NCBI GenBank assembly: GCA_023402395.1
Contig: JAEYGI010000004.1
Coordinates: 62,001-126,000 of the forward strand
Source: Bacillota bacterium
GTDB lineage: Bacteria; Bacillota; UBA4882; UBA8346
Length of the DNA stretch: 64,000 bases
Direction of reading: 5' to 3'
Part shown: positions 25,147-34,329 of the stretch, piece after piece
Layout of the letters: every line of letters begins with the position of its first letter
Numbering within the stretch: the stretch's first letter is position 1
Position numbers and translations under genes: made by a program
The notes under the pieces: generated by a model
Told to the model about the DNA's origin: nothing
The model's database searches: none
Seen by the model: the letters and a program-made list of their open reading frames with translations, nothing else

Positions 25147-26013
25147 TTGCCGAAAAGAATTTCAGCGATACTTTCCCTGTTCCTGGTTGCCATGCTGGGA
25201 GCGCACACCACGACCCTCGCCGCGATTCAAATCGGAATGGGCGGACAACTAAAAAACGATCAATTAAGCCTTACCACCGAACTGGGCTGGTGGTTAACGG
25301 ACCACTGGGCCATTCGCGCCGATTATTCATGGAATGACGAAGACCTAGGAATCGCCGCCCTCTATAAACTTAATCCCCGTTCAAACGCAGCCGTTTACAT
25401 TGGCCTGGCTGAAAATGATTTAACCGGCAAAATCGCGCCCGATCTTCCACCCGAGGAAAAAGTGAGCATCATCGCGGGAACGGAATGGGATTTGTCCCGG
25501 ATAAAGCCGGGCTTGTCTGTGACGCTTGAGGCCGGAATCCGCCCGACTGATTTTAGCGGGAAATCCGGCGATGGCGATGGACTGAGTTCCAGGCTCGGCG
25601 TCTCCCTGAACTACCGGTTTCCCACCCCAAAGGCGCCTAAAAAGTTTAATGATAAAGATAACGTCCTTCTGTTGGCGAAACTGATCACGCTGGAAGCTTC
25701 CAATGAGCCGTTCGCGGGTCAGGTAGCCGTTGCCGCGGTGGTCCTCAATCGGATTCGTAATACGGGTTTTCCGGGTTCGGTACCGGCAGTGATTTATGAG
25801 CCGGGCCAATTCGCTCCTGCTTCCAGGCTGGCGAAAACCGTACCCAATGAATCCGCCATTAAGGCCGCCAAAAAAGCCCTTCAAGGGAGCGATCCTTCCC
25901 GCGGCGCTCTCTATTTCTATAATCCGGCCACCAGTTCGGCAAAGGCCAGGCGGTATTTTCAAACCCATTACCGGGTTACCGTCCGGATCGGGAACCATGT
26001 TTTTTTGAAATAA
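25147..26013 (+). CDS. Exported barrel-like protein with C-terminal SleB-type cell-wall hydrolase
   Basis: 288 residues from a TTG seven bases after AGGAGG (a GTG at 25141 is too close to it). Signal peptide to about residue 25. Residues 30-160 look like an outer-membrane beta-barrel (IQIGMGGQLKNDQLSLTTEL, GWWLTDHWAIRADYSWND, SSRLGVSLNYRF). Residues 170-288 are a Hydrolase_2 (SleB-like) domain: LAKLITLEASNEPFAGQVAV, AAVVLNRIRN, PGSVPAVIYEPGQFAP, ALYFYNP, HVFLK. SleB-type domains are lytic transglycosylases cutting spore-cortex peptidoglycan. The combination is unusual. Confidence 0.82.
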   Translation: MPKRISAILSLFLVAMLGAHTTTLAAIQIGMGGQLKNDQLSLTTELGWWLTDHWAIRADYSWNDEDLGIAALYKLNPRSNAAVYIGLAENDLTGKIAPDLPPEEKVSIIAGTEWDLSRIKPGLSVTLEAGIRPTDFSGKSGDGDGLSSRLGVSLNYRFPTPKAPKKFNDKDNVLLLAKLITLEASNEPFAGQVAVAAVVLNRIRNTGFPGSVPAVIYEPGQFAPASRLAKTVPNESAIKAAKKALQGSDPSRGALYFYNPATSSAKARRYFQTHYRVTVRIGNHVFLK

Positions 26014-26071
26014 AGGTTTTGAACTAAAAGTTTCGCAGGATAATCAATTGGAAGAGATTAAGCCTAACCCC

Positions 26072-26200
26072 TCAATGCTGCTCAATGAATTCTTGCAATT
26101 GGCCATGCCATTGATCCGGTTCAGAAACGCCGGCAATCGTATCTTCGCCAAATAATAAGTAGATCATCAGCGCACATCCCGGCGCGTATATCCGCCTCAA
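26072..26200 (-). CDS. Short ORF with YAPGCAL motif, probably a truncated gene
   Basis: 42 residues from a TTG nine bases after AAGGAG. It begins MRRIYAPGCALMIYLLFGED; an N terminus of the form (K/R)-x-YAPGCAL is, to my recollection, the start of longer proteins in clostridia. After residue 20 the sequence no longer follows that pattern and stops at 42. It may be a decayed or genuinely short version. The rest of 26201-26485 shows only a possible TTGACT at 26339. Confidence 0.4.
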   Translation of the reverse strand: MRRIYAPGCALMIYLLFGEDTIAGVSEPDQWHGQLQEFIEQH

Positions 26201-26485
26201 TAATATCCTCTCCTTCTGCTATTCTTGACTTGATTATAACGCACCGGCGTCAGAAAATCGTCCGATATTTTATTAATTCATCCTTGAAACCTGGAACGTT
26301 TTGAATCGTTTCAGCCGATTGGAAATAAGTAGGGACCCTTGACTTTTTCGTTGGGCTGTTATAAACTGTTATAAACTTAATATTGTTTTTCAATCCGGTT
26401 GGGCAGGCAACTGCTTTCAAGTCTGTAGCTTAAGGGTGGAGAGCTTCGTATGAAGTTCTCCGCCCTTTTATTTTTCTTCCGCTTT

Positions 26486-26598
26486 CAAAAGCGTTGCGAT
26501 CAATCCAGGCAAAGGCCGGAGTTGTGGCAAAAGCTCGGCGAAGCAACTGATAAACGGCCCGCAACGCCGCTTTGGAACGTTATCACAACGCTTTTAAA
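26486..26598. repeat. Dispersed structured element, copy 3 (upstream of oadA)
   Basis: 113 bp with ends AAAAGCGTTGCGAT and ATCACAACGCTTTT, a 14-bp terminal stem with one mismatch. The core CAAAAGCTCGGCGAAGCAAC then TGATAAACGG (plus strand) matches copies 1 and 2. Relative to its downstream gene it is inverted compared with the other two copies. It ends about 14 bp before the oadA ribosome site. Confidence 0.7.
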
Positions 26599-26629
26599 TC
26601 AGAAAATCATCAAAAGGAGTTGTTGGATC

Positions 26630-28018
26630 ATGAAGGTGAATTTTACCGAAACGGTACTGCGCGATGCGAATCAATCGCTCATTGCCACCCGCATGCCTTT
26701 TTCCGATTTTGAGGGAATTCTGGAAACATTGGATCAAGCGGGCTATTACTCGCTGGAATGCTGGGGAGGCGCGACCTTCGACTCCTGCCTGCGTTATCTT
26801 GACGAGGACCCTTGGGAACGCCTGCGCAAAATCAAAGCCAAGGTGAAGCAGACCAAGCTTCAAATGCTTTTGCGGGGACAAAATATTCTCGGCTACAAGC
26901 ACTATCCCGATGATGTGGTGCGCCAATTCATCGCACATGCCGCCCGGAACGGCATAGACATTTTCCGTATTTTTGACGCGCTCAATGATTTTCGCAACAT
27001 TGAAGTGGCCGTAGATGAAACCTTGAAACAAGGCGCCCATGCTCAAGGGTGCATCTGTTATACTACCAGCCCCATTCACAACTTGGAAAAATACACCGCC
27101 ATGGGCAAGCAGCTTGAAGCACTGGGGGTCAATTCGATCTGCATCAAAGATATGGCCGGGATCATGGGGCCACAAGAGGCGCATGATTTAATATCGGAGC
27201 TAAAGCGCAGCATAAAACTGCCGGTTTTTCTCCATACCCATTCCACCACTGGCTTGGGCCCCATCACCTATGCCGAGGCCGTCAAAGCGGGCTGCGACGG
27301 AGTCGATACCGCCATCTCCTCCTTTTCGGGCGGTACCTCGCAACCCGCCACGGAAACGCTCCATTACGGACTGGGGCAGATGGGCTATACAACCGGCCTG
27401 GATGAGAAGATACTCAAAACGATCAATGATTTCTTCAAGCCCTTAAAAGCAAAATATATCGCTTCCGGCCTGATGGACACCTTTGTCATGGGAACGGAAA
27501 CCGACGCGCTGGTTTATCAAGTCCCCGGAGGCATGCTATCCAATCTGATCGCGCAACTAAAAGCTCAAAACGCCATCGCTAAACTGGATGAGGTTCTGAC
27601 TGAAACGCCCAAGGTGCGAGAGGATCTGGGGTATCCGCCGCTGGTCACCCCGATGAGCCAGATGGTGGGCGTTCAAGCGGCCGCCAACGTGCTCGCCGGT
27701 GAACGTTATAAGAATATCTCCAAAGAGGTTAAGTCTTACCTGAGAGGCGAATACGGCCAGGCGCCCGGCGCGGTGAATCCAGAGCTTGTCAAAAAAGTGC
27801 TCGGCGACGAAACGCCGATCTCCATCCGTTTCGCGGATACGCTTGCACCCGCCTTCAATGAGCTCAAGCGGGAAATCGGGAGTTTGGCGCGGAATGACGA
27901 AGATGTGCTCTCCTATATCGCCTTCCCGCAAATTGCCGAGAAGTTTTTTAAGGAACGGGAAGAACGTGAGAGCAAGACGGTTTCCTATACCATCGTCAAG
28001 AAGGAGGGATTGGCATGA
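26630..28018 (+). CDS. oadA: Oxaloacetate decarboxylase alpha subunit (carboxyltransferase)
   Basis: 462 residues from the ATG at 26630 (AAAGGAG site). TIM-barrel carboxyltransferase with ETVLRDANQSL (metal site), the carbamylated-lysine region ICIKDMAGIMGP, metal-binding HTHSTTGLGP and the C-terminal PYC_OADA region. No biotin domain: the carrier is the separate gene at 28372. It moves the carboxyl group of oxaloacetate to biotin, leaving pyruvate. Cytoplasmic, docked to the membrane by OadG. It overlaps oadG by four bases. Confidence 0.94.
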   Translation: MKVNFTETVLRDANQSLIATRMPFSDFEGILETLDQAGYYSLECWGGATFDSCLRYLDEDPWERLRKIKAKVKQTKLQMLLRGQNILGYKHYPDDVVRQFIAHAARNGIDIFRIFDALNDFRNIEVAVDETLKQGAHAQGCICYTTSPIHNLEKYTAMGKQLEALGVNSICIKDMAGIMGPQEAHDLISELKRSIKLPVFLHTHSTTGLGPITYAEAVKAGCDGVDTAISSFSGGTSQPATETLHYGLGQMGYTTGLDEKILKTINDFFKPLKAKYIASGLMDTFVMGTETDALVYQVPGGMLSNLIAQLKAQNAIAKLDEVLTETPKVREDLGYPPLVTPMSQMVGVQAAANVLAGERYKNISKEVKSYLRGEYGQAPGAVNPELVKKVLGDETPISIRFADTLAPAFNELKREIGSLARNDEDVLSYIAFPQIAEKFFKEREERESKTVSYTIVKKEGLA

Positions 28019-28335
28019 CTGTGCCCGAGAGCCTTCTAATCGCATTTTCCTGCATGACCATGGTCTTTGCCGTTCTTGCCGCTCTGTGCGGCCTGATCAA
28101 ACTGTTTTCGATGCTGCTCGGAACAGTTTCCAACCACGGCCGGCAGCCCGCGACCACCACTGTAGAGAATCAACCCGCTCCCGGCGCGGTAGTGGAGTCC
28201 ACCTCCGGAATTTTGAAGCTGCGCGATGTGGATGAGCCGACGGCGGCGTTGATCATGGCGATTGTTAGCGACGAATCCGGTATTCCCTTGTCTGATCTAT
28301 GCTTTAAATCCATAAAGTTAGTACGGCAAGAATAA
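28015..28335 (+). CDS. OadG-family decarboxylase gamma subunit
   Basis: 106 residues. One N-terminal membrane helix (MVFAVLAALCGLIKLFSMLLG), a Pro/Thr-rich linker and a short C-terminal acidic region. This is the topology of OadG, which assembles the alpha and beta subunits and may bind zinc at its C terminus. The ATGA overlap with oadA supports its place in the complex. It is longer than the classical 80-residue OadG. Confidence 0.8.
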   Translation: MTVPESLLIAFSCMTMVFAVLAALCGLIKLFSMLLGTVSNHGRQPATTTVENQPAPGAVVESTSGILKLRDVDEPTAALIMAIVSDESGIPLSDLCFKSIKLVRQE

Positions 28336-28371
28336 AATCATCACCGCAAAGCGCAAAGGAAGGAGAAAACC

Positions 28372-28764
28372 ATGATCTATATTGTCAAAATCAATAACAA
28401 AGAGTATGAGGTTGAAGTGGAAAAGGGACGTGCGGCTATTGTCAAAACAACCGAGATTGACACTCCCGGCGCGCCGCTTCCCGCCGTATCCGCTCCGGTT
28501 GCGGCCGCAGCTCCCGCAGCCACCCCCGCTGCCGCCGTTGCCCCTTCCGGAGCCAATGTGATCACGGCGCCCATGCCCGGCACCATTCTGGATATCAAAA
28601 CCGCTCCCGGGAAACAGGTCAAAAAAGGAGAGGTCCTTTTAATTCTGGAAGCAATGAAAATGGAAAATGAAGTGGTGGCTCCCGCTGACGGCGTGGTCGC
28701 GCAAGTGTCGGCCGTCAAGGGTTCATCGGTGGCTACCGGCGATGTTCTCATTTCACTTCAGTAA
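28372..28764 (+). CDS. Biotin carrier protein of the sodium-pumping decarboxylase
   Basis: 130 residues. Residues 1-25 resemble the N-terminal segment of OadA-type carriers, residues 35-65 are an Ala/Pro-rich swinging linker, and residues 65-130 are a biotinyl/lipoyl domain with ILEAMKMENEVVAP, whose Lys in AMKM is biotinylated. It shuttles carboxyl groups from OadA to OadB. AAGGAGAAA precedes the ATG. Confidence 0.94.
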   Translation: MIYIVKINNKEYEVEVEKGRAAIVKTTEIDTPGAPLPAVSAPVAAAAPAATPAAAVAPSGANVITAPMPGTILDIKTAPGKQVKKGEVLLILEAMKMENEVVAPADGVVAQVSAVKGSSVATGDVLISLQ

Positions 28765-28777
28765 AGGAGAGCCCATT

Positions 28778-29914
28778 ATGTTTATGGACATCTTGCCAAA
28801 ATTATGGGAGACTTCGGGTTTTGCCCTGCTTACCTGGGGACATGTGGTAATGCTATTGGTTGCCGGTGTGCTCATGTATCTCGCGATTGCCAAAAAGTTC
28901 GAACCGCTGCTGCTGCTCCCGATCGCTTTCGGTGTATTGCTGGCCAATCTCCCGCTGACCGGCTTGATGGGGGAACCGCCGAACTCTGCCGAACCGGGCG
29001 GCCTGCTTTATTATTTGTATTTGGGCGTCAAGAAAGGCATCTACCCATCGCTGATCTTCCTTGGTATCGGAGCGATGACTGATTTCGGGCCGTTAATCGC
29101 CCGGCCGTCCAGCTTGTTTTTGGGTGCCGGAGCTCAGTTGGGAATCTGCGTTGCCTTTGTGATTGCCATCGCCCTGGGGTTTTCACCGCAAGCGGCGGCG
29201 TCAATCGGAATCATCGGCGGCGCGGACGGACCGACCGCCATCTTCCTGACCTCGCGGCTCGCGCCGGAATTACTGCCGGCCATTGCCATCGCGGCGTATT
29301 CTTACATGGCGCTCATTCCCTTGATCCAGCCTCCGCTAATGCGGGCGCTGACCACCCGAAAAGAACGGGAAATCCAAATGAACCAACTGCGCGAGGTATC
29401 GAAGATCGAAAAGATTTGTTTCCCGGTGGTGGTTACCGTATTGTGCGTCCTGCTGCTGCCCTCGGTGGCACCGCTGATCGGCATGTTGATGCTGGGCAAT
29501 TTGTTTAAGGAATCCGGCGTCGTGGAACGCTTATCGGGCACCGTTCAAAACGCTTTGATCAATATTGTTACCATTTTCCTGGGCGTAACCGTCGGCGCCA
29601 CCGCCGTGGCGGAAAACTTCCTAAGGCCGGAAACGCTCAAAATTATCGGCCTGGGGTTGATGGCTTTCATATTCAGCACCATCGGCGGGTTGCTGTTGGG
29701 GAAACTGATGTGCTGGCTGTCAAAAGGTAAAATCAATCCGCTGATCGGCTCCGCCGGCGTCTCCGCCGTTCCCATGGCGGCGCGGGTATCGCAGGTGGAA
29801 GGACAAAAGGCGAACCCGGCCAATTTCTTATTGATGCACGCCATGGGGCCGAATGTGGCCGGCGTGATCGGTTCCGCCGTCGCGGCGGGGATTCTGTTGT
29901 CGCTGTTTGGATAG
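28778..29914 (+). CDS. oadB: Na+-translocating decarboxylase beta subunit
   Basis: 378 residues from the ATG at 28778 (AAAGGAGAG site). Nine or more membrane helices with the family signatures GAMTDFGPLIARPSS, IGIIGGADGPTAIF (Asp essential for Na+), and MAARVSQVEGQKANPANFLLMHAMGPNVAGVIGSA. It decarboxylates carboxybiotin and exports two Na+ per turn. Last gene of oadA-oadG-carrier-oadB, so oxaloacetate breakdown is coupled to a sodium gradient. Confidence 0.96.
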   Translation: MFMDILPKLWETSGFALLTWGHVVMLLVAGVLMYLAIAKKFEPLLLLPIAFGVLLANLPLTGLMGEPPNSAEPGGLLYYLYLGVKKGIYPSLIFLGIGAMTDFGPLIARPSSLFLGAGAQLGICVAFVIAIALGFSPQAAASIGIIGGADGPTAIFLTSRLAPELLPAIAIAAYSYMALIPLIQPPLMRALTTRKEREIQMNQLREVSKIEKICFPVVVTVLCVLLLPSVAPLIGMLMLGNLFKESGVVERLSGTVQNALINIVTIFLGVTVGATAVAENFLRPETLKIIGLGLMAFIFSTIGGLLLGKLMCWLSKGKINPLIGSAGVSAVPMAARVSQVEGQKANPANFLLMHAMGPNVAGVIGSAVAAGILLSLFG

Positions 29915-30017
29915 TTGGGTTCGGATCAAACCGCTGGGAGCCTGACCCCAATTGAAATGAAGGCCCTTCACTCCATTCGGCCATCCGGAGCGAACCCGAG
30001 CCATCTGAAGCAAATAC

Positions 30018-30056
30018 TTTCAGCAGTTGGAGCATCATTGGCTCCAACTGCTGAAA
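30018..30056. terminator. Hairpin after the oad operon
   Basis: A perfect 16-bp stem TTTCAGCAGTTGGAGC with a 7-base loop, 100 bases beyond oadB. It has no U-tract, so it may act as a 3' stabiliser. The rest of 29915-30172 shows nothing else. Confidence 0.5.
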
Positions 30057-30172
30057 ATGAAATGAAACCTAATATATCGATTAGGGCTGAACCGGTTCCG
30101 GGGCGAAAAGATCAACTTCAAAAAATCAACCTCTACGGGCGATTTTCTGTTGACATCCGTTTCTTATCTCTC

Positions 30173-30990
30173 TTAAAACAGTTTTACATTCACCGACTTG
30201 CCTTTTGTCTGATTTCCGGATGTCTGAGGCTGTGCTGAATTTCCCTGGGTTTCCGTCTGCGAAACTTCAGAGTTTTCCGGCTTTCCCACACGCTCCAAAG
30301 GCTTCTCACCTTTTATTCCCGGTTCACTTATTCCCCGAGCCCCTTTTTCTGTCTTTTCTTCATCATCTGTTCCAATTTCTTTTCTGGATTTTTCGATTGT
30401 TTTATTGATATCAGACATTTCATTCATCATATCAAATGAATTACTCGCCTCATTTCCCGCGAGCAATTGCATGCTCTTTAGCAACAACTTTCCATAAGCA
30501 TACGGCTTACACCCACTCTTTTGAATCACCACCCGGTCACAGATATCTTCCATATCCCGTTTGAAATATGGCAGGCATATATATATCAGCGGATTAAACC
30601 AAAACACTATTTTCAGCACATCCCAAAAGGCATAAAACCATAAATGCCTCAAATGGATATGGATTTCTTCATGTCGCATAATCAACGCGAGTTCCTCTGC
30701 GGAATAGTTTTTTATATATTAAATCCGGGATAATGATTTTCGGTTTTAATAATCCGGCCGAAAACGGGGTAACATTTATTTCACACCCATAGATTCTTCT
30801 TCCCATTATGTTGCATTGCCTTATGATCGCTTTCCTGAGCTTCCCGCGCTGTCTTACGATAGATACTGCCATTACAATGACGCCAATCATATAAATATAA
30901 TCAATGACAATAAGGGAAGAGGTTGGAAGCTCAATGAAATTACCAACGCCTAATTCTTCCCCTTGACTAAATACATATATTAAACCATAG
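30173..30990 (-). pseudogene. Decayed BlaR1/MecR1-type M56 metallopeptidase
   Basis: Two pieces in different frames. The upstream piece (to about 30720) has YIYMIGVIVMAVSIVRQR and NVTPFSAGLLKPKIIIPDLI. A frameshift near 30715 then leads into SAEELALIMRHEEIHIHLRH, with the zinc motif HEEIH and FWFNPLIYI, DICDRVVIQ of M56 sensors. The N-terminal helices are missing, and the sensor domain is replaced by a low-complexity Glu/Lys/Gly tail ending SVNVKLF. M56 sensors normally cleave a BlaI-type repressor; no blaI is adjacent. Confidence 0.85.
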
Positions 30991-31011
30991 TAATTCCGGA
31001 GGTGATTTTGG

Positions 31012-31224
31012 ATGTGTGCTTGCCGACCCGTAGTATGCCCGCCGCAGTACTGCGTTCAGGATTATTACACATACCGTGAAGTTCCGGTTATTCATCCGGT
31101 GGTCCTTGTTAACCGTCAAAACATCGTTAACGTACCGCGGCATATTTATCAGCCGATTACCAGGAATATGGTTGTCGACCCCGGTTGCCCCGGAGGAAGA
31201 TGTGGAAGGAACGAGGATTATTGA
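31012..31224 (+). CDS. CotD-like spore coat protein
   Basis: 70 residues with a strong GGAGGTGATT site. Cys-rich ends (MCACRPVVCPPQYC, DPGCPGGRCG) surround a middle of the form VPVIHPVVLVNRQNIVNVPRHIYQPIT, the His/Pro/Val/Asn repeat style of CotD coat proteins. Expected to be made in the mother cell and assembled on the coat. A terminator follows at 31262. Confidence 0.75.
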   Translation: MCACRPVVCPPQYCVQDYYTYREVPVIHPVVLVNRQNIVNVPRHIYQPITRNMVVDPGCPGGRCGRNEDY

Positions 31225-31261
31225 AATTTCGCCATTAAAATCTTTAACGCAGAATGAAAGT

Positions 31262-31288
31262 AAAAACCCCCGGAACCCTGGGGGTTTT
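31262..31288 (+). terminator. Terminator of the coat protein gene
   Basis: AAAACCCCC-ggaaccct-GGGGGTTTT, 38 bases after the stop. Confidence 0.85.
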
Positions 31289-31403
31289 CTCTAACGGACA
31301 TAGCCATGCTATTTTATCAATGCTTTACCGGAAACCGCTTGGGAAACTTTTTTTCTTTTTTTATCAGTTATCCTGCCCTGGATTTAAGTTATTAAATCTA
31401 AAC

Positions 31404-32507
31404 TTAAATAACATCTTTTACAAAGGAAACTTTTCGAATGAAATAACTAAATATAAAACTAATAATAATACCTAAAATTGAGACAATAACAAAGTTCATA
31501 AAAGGACTCATTGATACTTCTTCCACAATCTCCTGCAATAGGTAAACAAAAAAGATATGAATAAGATAAACGGTAAACGCATTATCGGCCATGAATGTAA
31601 GTAATTTTCCACGCTTGTTCCAAAACTCTCGGCATATCACCAATAGACCGGTAATTAAACCTACACCAATGAAGGCTTCCAATACTGGCCAAATATTGAA
31701 GGAAGTTGGAAGTAAGTTGGTTAATACATTTATATAGTGTAACATTGCTGCAATAATTCCGATAAAAAACCAAATTACCCCAATTCTTGTTGGCAAGGTA
31801 TTTAACCAATTATGACGATACGCCATAATACCGATGATAAAAAAACTAATATACTGTGGAGAACGCCCTATTTCTACCGGCATAAACGGCAAGATATCAA
31901 CCCATTTTCCAACCGGAAACCAAATTCGAATCATATAATCAACAATTGTTAGAAGGATTGCAAAAATCAAAAGTGCTTTATGTCCTAACGGTCCTGCTTC
32001 CCGCTGATTTTCAGTTACTGGTATAACTAATCGTATAAGTGCATAACAAGCTACAAAAAATAATAAAAGTGCTAAAAACCATAGATGTGCAACTTCAAAA
32101 TCACCTTGTCCAATATAAACTTCAAATATATACTGCCAAAAAGGCATATTGATATTATCAATAAAATAAGTAATTGGGCCAAGAACGACAATCATCATAA
32201 AAAGAAATGGGATTCCCAAGCGTAAAAATCGGCTCTTTAAAAAGGAGCCAATTCCCTTTCGATCCACCGATGCCGGAAAAAAATAAGCCGAGATGAAAAA
32301 GAATAATCCCATAAAAAAGGCGCCATTCACATCGAAAAACGGGCCTAAAATTGAAGACCTTTTAGAACTGAGAATCGGCCAATCATTTGTTGGTCCATAG
32401 GCTTGCCCTGCATGATGAATAACAACCAATAAGATTAAAGCAACTTTTATATTGTCAAGAAATACAAGACGTGATTGCTTGGTAAAAGGGAATTCTTCTT
32501 TTTTCAT
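31404..32507 (-). CDS. Acyltransferase family 3 membrane protein (OafA/WecH-like)
   Basis: 367 residues with ten membrane helices. Opening RLVFLDNIKVALILLVVIHHAGQAY carries the conserved His of the family; FFISAYFFPASVDRKG and FLKSRFLRLGIPFLFM are also typical. These enzymes transfer acyl groups to extracytoplasmic sugars or glycopolymers. It stands alone. Strongly AT-rich compared with the rest of the window, suggesting acquisition. Confidence 0.92.
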   Translation of the reverse strand: MKKEEFPFTKQSRLVFLDNIKVALILLVVIHHAGQAYGPTNDWPILSSKRSSILGPFFDVNGAFFMGLFFFISAYFFPASVDRKGIGSFLKSRFLRLGIPFLFMMIVVLGPITYFIDNINMPFWQYIFEVYIGQGDFEVAHLWFLALLLFFVACYALIRLVIPVTENQREAGPLGHKALLIFAILLTIVDYMIRIWFPVGKWVDILPFMPVEIGRSPQYISFFIIGIMAYRHNWLNTLPTRIGVIWFFIGIIAAMLHYINVLTNLLPTSFNIWPVLEAFIGVGLITGLLVICREFWNKRGKLLTFMADNAFTVYLIHIFFVYLLQEIVEEVSMSPFMNFVIVSILGIIISFIFSYFIRKVSFVKDVI

Positions 32508-32800
32508 TATTTACCCCTTCATGGAAATATTCTTTAATGTCCAAGCCTTTTAGTTAATGGACTTACCGAATGGCAATCTCCGATGAAGCAAAAAAGCATT
32601 ATTCCGACCAGCGCTAATAAAGAAAATGGCAAAATAAGACTATCGTCCGATTGACTTTTGTTTACATTATATATTAATCTAACCCGTTGAGCTAGATGAA
32701 GTTAACCAAAGACGATCCGTACCGGGGTCCAAGGCTTCTGATCGACGGATCATCTCCCGCTTTTTCTTCAAATTTCTTCGGAAATATAAAGGAAGGCATT
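32508..32800. other. Intergenic, no gene seen
   Basis: AT-rich spacer upstream of the acyltransferase gene. The minus-strand continuation of the fragment at 32801 shows short coding-like stretches broken by stops, which suggests gene decay. Confidence 0.4.
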
Positions 32801-33007
32801 CTAATTTTTCTTCATCCCGATAAATGCCGGATCATTTTTAGTCTCTCGATTTTTTAGTGACTCATTAAAATAATCCGACGCATTTTTCTCATCAGTATAA
32901 ACATTCCATTCTGTGGAAAATCTTAAAGCGATTCCAATATCTTTATTATTGTAAAATTGTAAAATTGGAAATCGCTTGGATTTAACCCATTGCATGAACG
33001 CTTGCAA
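32801..33007 (-). pseudogene. Fragment of a small secreted-type hypothetical protein
   Basis: 68 residues: FYNNKDIGIALRFSTEWNVYTDE has the shape of the 'GF-IKFP--W' core of PsbP-like lipoproteins, followed by SDYFNESLKNRETK and FIGMKKN. A signal peptide is absent, and the frame resumes beyond the stop as NAFLYISEEI. Probably the remains of a longer gene. Confidence 0.35.
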
Positions 33008-33131
33008 TCAAAAAGAACAAAAACATAATGCTAATTTCTTCATATAATTTATAATTTATGCTCAATATATTTCACATGTTGAGCGGGATATTAAACAATT
33101 TAATTTACAATCTCCCTGTCAACCAGTAAAT

Positions 33132-33166
33132 AAAAAAGTGGGAAACTCCACGACAGAGCTTCCCAC
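33132..33166 (-). terminator. Terminator of the TonB/cohesin-like transcript
   Basis: Minus strand GTGGGAA ... TTCCCAC followed by TTTTTTA, 170 bases after the cohesin-like gene. Confidence 0.75.
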
Positions 33167-33335
33167 CCCGGAAGCAGTTTTCTCTTAGAAAGCGGCGGCG
33201 CCGCCCACCCGTGAAAACCGAATATTGAACTAAACAGATAGGTAAAAATACCCCACTTGGCTACCAACGCCCGGCTGATGGCAGTCTGAACCAAGCGCAT
33301 GCCAGGATATGGCTAAAAACCGTTTCTTTCGGAGA

Positions 33336-34214
33336 TCATTTCTTTTCTTCCTCAATTTGATATCGCAACGGGGCAAAATCAAAAGCCCTTTCAATTCCCC
33401 TGGAACTGACAATCTTGGGATCATCCAGCGAAATCTGCCCGCTTCCGGCGCCGATGACGATAAAGTTAAGCCGTATCAAGGCAATTGCGTTACCGCTGAA
33501 AGGCTGGGAACGGATACCAAAAATTTGGCTGGCCAAACCGTGTTTATTATCGATTTCACCGCTGTTCCACTCGGCCAATCCTTCATCCTCGACCAAAAAG
33601 GTGCCCCTTGAAACGTAAACCAACCTGAGCTGTTTCGGATTATACTTCACGTCCGTTATGAATTTCTGGGCGTCTTGCAAGTTATAGGCGAACAGATCTA
33701 AATTCACCACTTGCCCTTGAACCCAACGGCCCGAGCTTATAAAACCGATCCAAGGCGTTAAAGCGGGTATATCGAGTTGACCATTCACGGTCAGGGGCTC
33801 AATACCCACCCCGGTAATCAAGATTTTAAAACTGCCGCTCTTTTCATTCCCGACCGGCACAATCTGCCACGCGATGCTCGTTTCTTCCTTGCCGCCAAGG
33901 GTCGACAGGTATCTCTGGGCGTCTTCCCCAGCGGGCAGCGCTACCCCACTATCCGCCATAAAGGTCGCTCTCAGATCATTGACCGGCGATGCTCCGGTAT
34001 TTCGGATCTTGACAGTTAACACGGCCGGGTAAGGAGCCCAATTGTGATTGACGGCTTTTAGGACAGGCGGCACGATGGTTGTAACCAGATGCGGCGGCCC
34101 GACGTTCCCGTCCTGGGGCGGGATCGTGTTGGAGTCGGCTCCAACCGTCTCCGCAAAAACCACGCAGCCAAGCAGTACCAAAAACATGGCGTAAATGATC
34201 GGTTTATGTTTCAT
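33336..34214 (-). CDS. Secreted protein with CARDB-like and cohesin-like domains
   Basis: 292 residues. Signal peptide to about residue 26. Residues 45-150 look like an Ig-type CARDB domain (PAVLTVKIRNTGASPVNDLRATF). Residues 165-285 look like a cohesin fold (GQVVNLDLFAYNLQDAQKFITDVKYNPKQLRLV, AIALIRLNFIVIGAGSGQISLDDPKIVSSRG). Cohesin domains bind dockerins or act as surface modules. It lies downstream of TonB in the same direction; the partner is unknown. Confidence 0.75.
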   Translation of the reverse strand: MKHKPIIYAMFLVLLGCVVFAETVGADSNTIPPQDGNVGPPHLVTTIVPPVLKAVNHNWAPYPAVLTVKIRNTGASPVNDLRATFMADSGVALPAGEDAQRYLSTLGGKEETSIAWQIVPVGNEKSGSFKILITGVGIEPLTVNGQLDIPALTPWIGFISSGRWVQGQVVNLDLFAYNLQDAQKFITDVKYNPKQLRLVYVSRGTFLVEDEGLAEWNSGEIDNKHGLASQIFGIRSQPFSGNAIALIRLNFIVIGAGSGQISLDDPKIVSSRGIERAFDFAPLRYQIEEEKK

Positions 34215-34329
34215 GCGGCATCATTCTCCATCACAATCCATTGCCAGTATGGGTTACCTGCTCTCCGAGTTCAAATTCAGGTATTGCTCCGAATGATGAT
34301 CTTCTCAAACCAATTTCCGTTATCATCTA

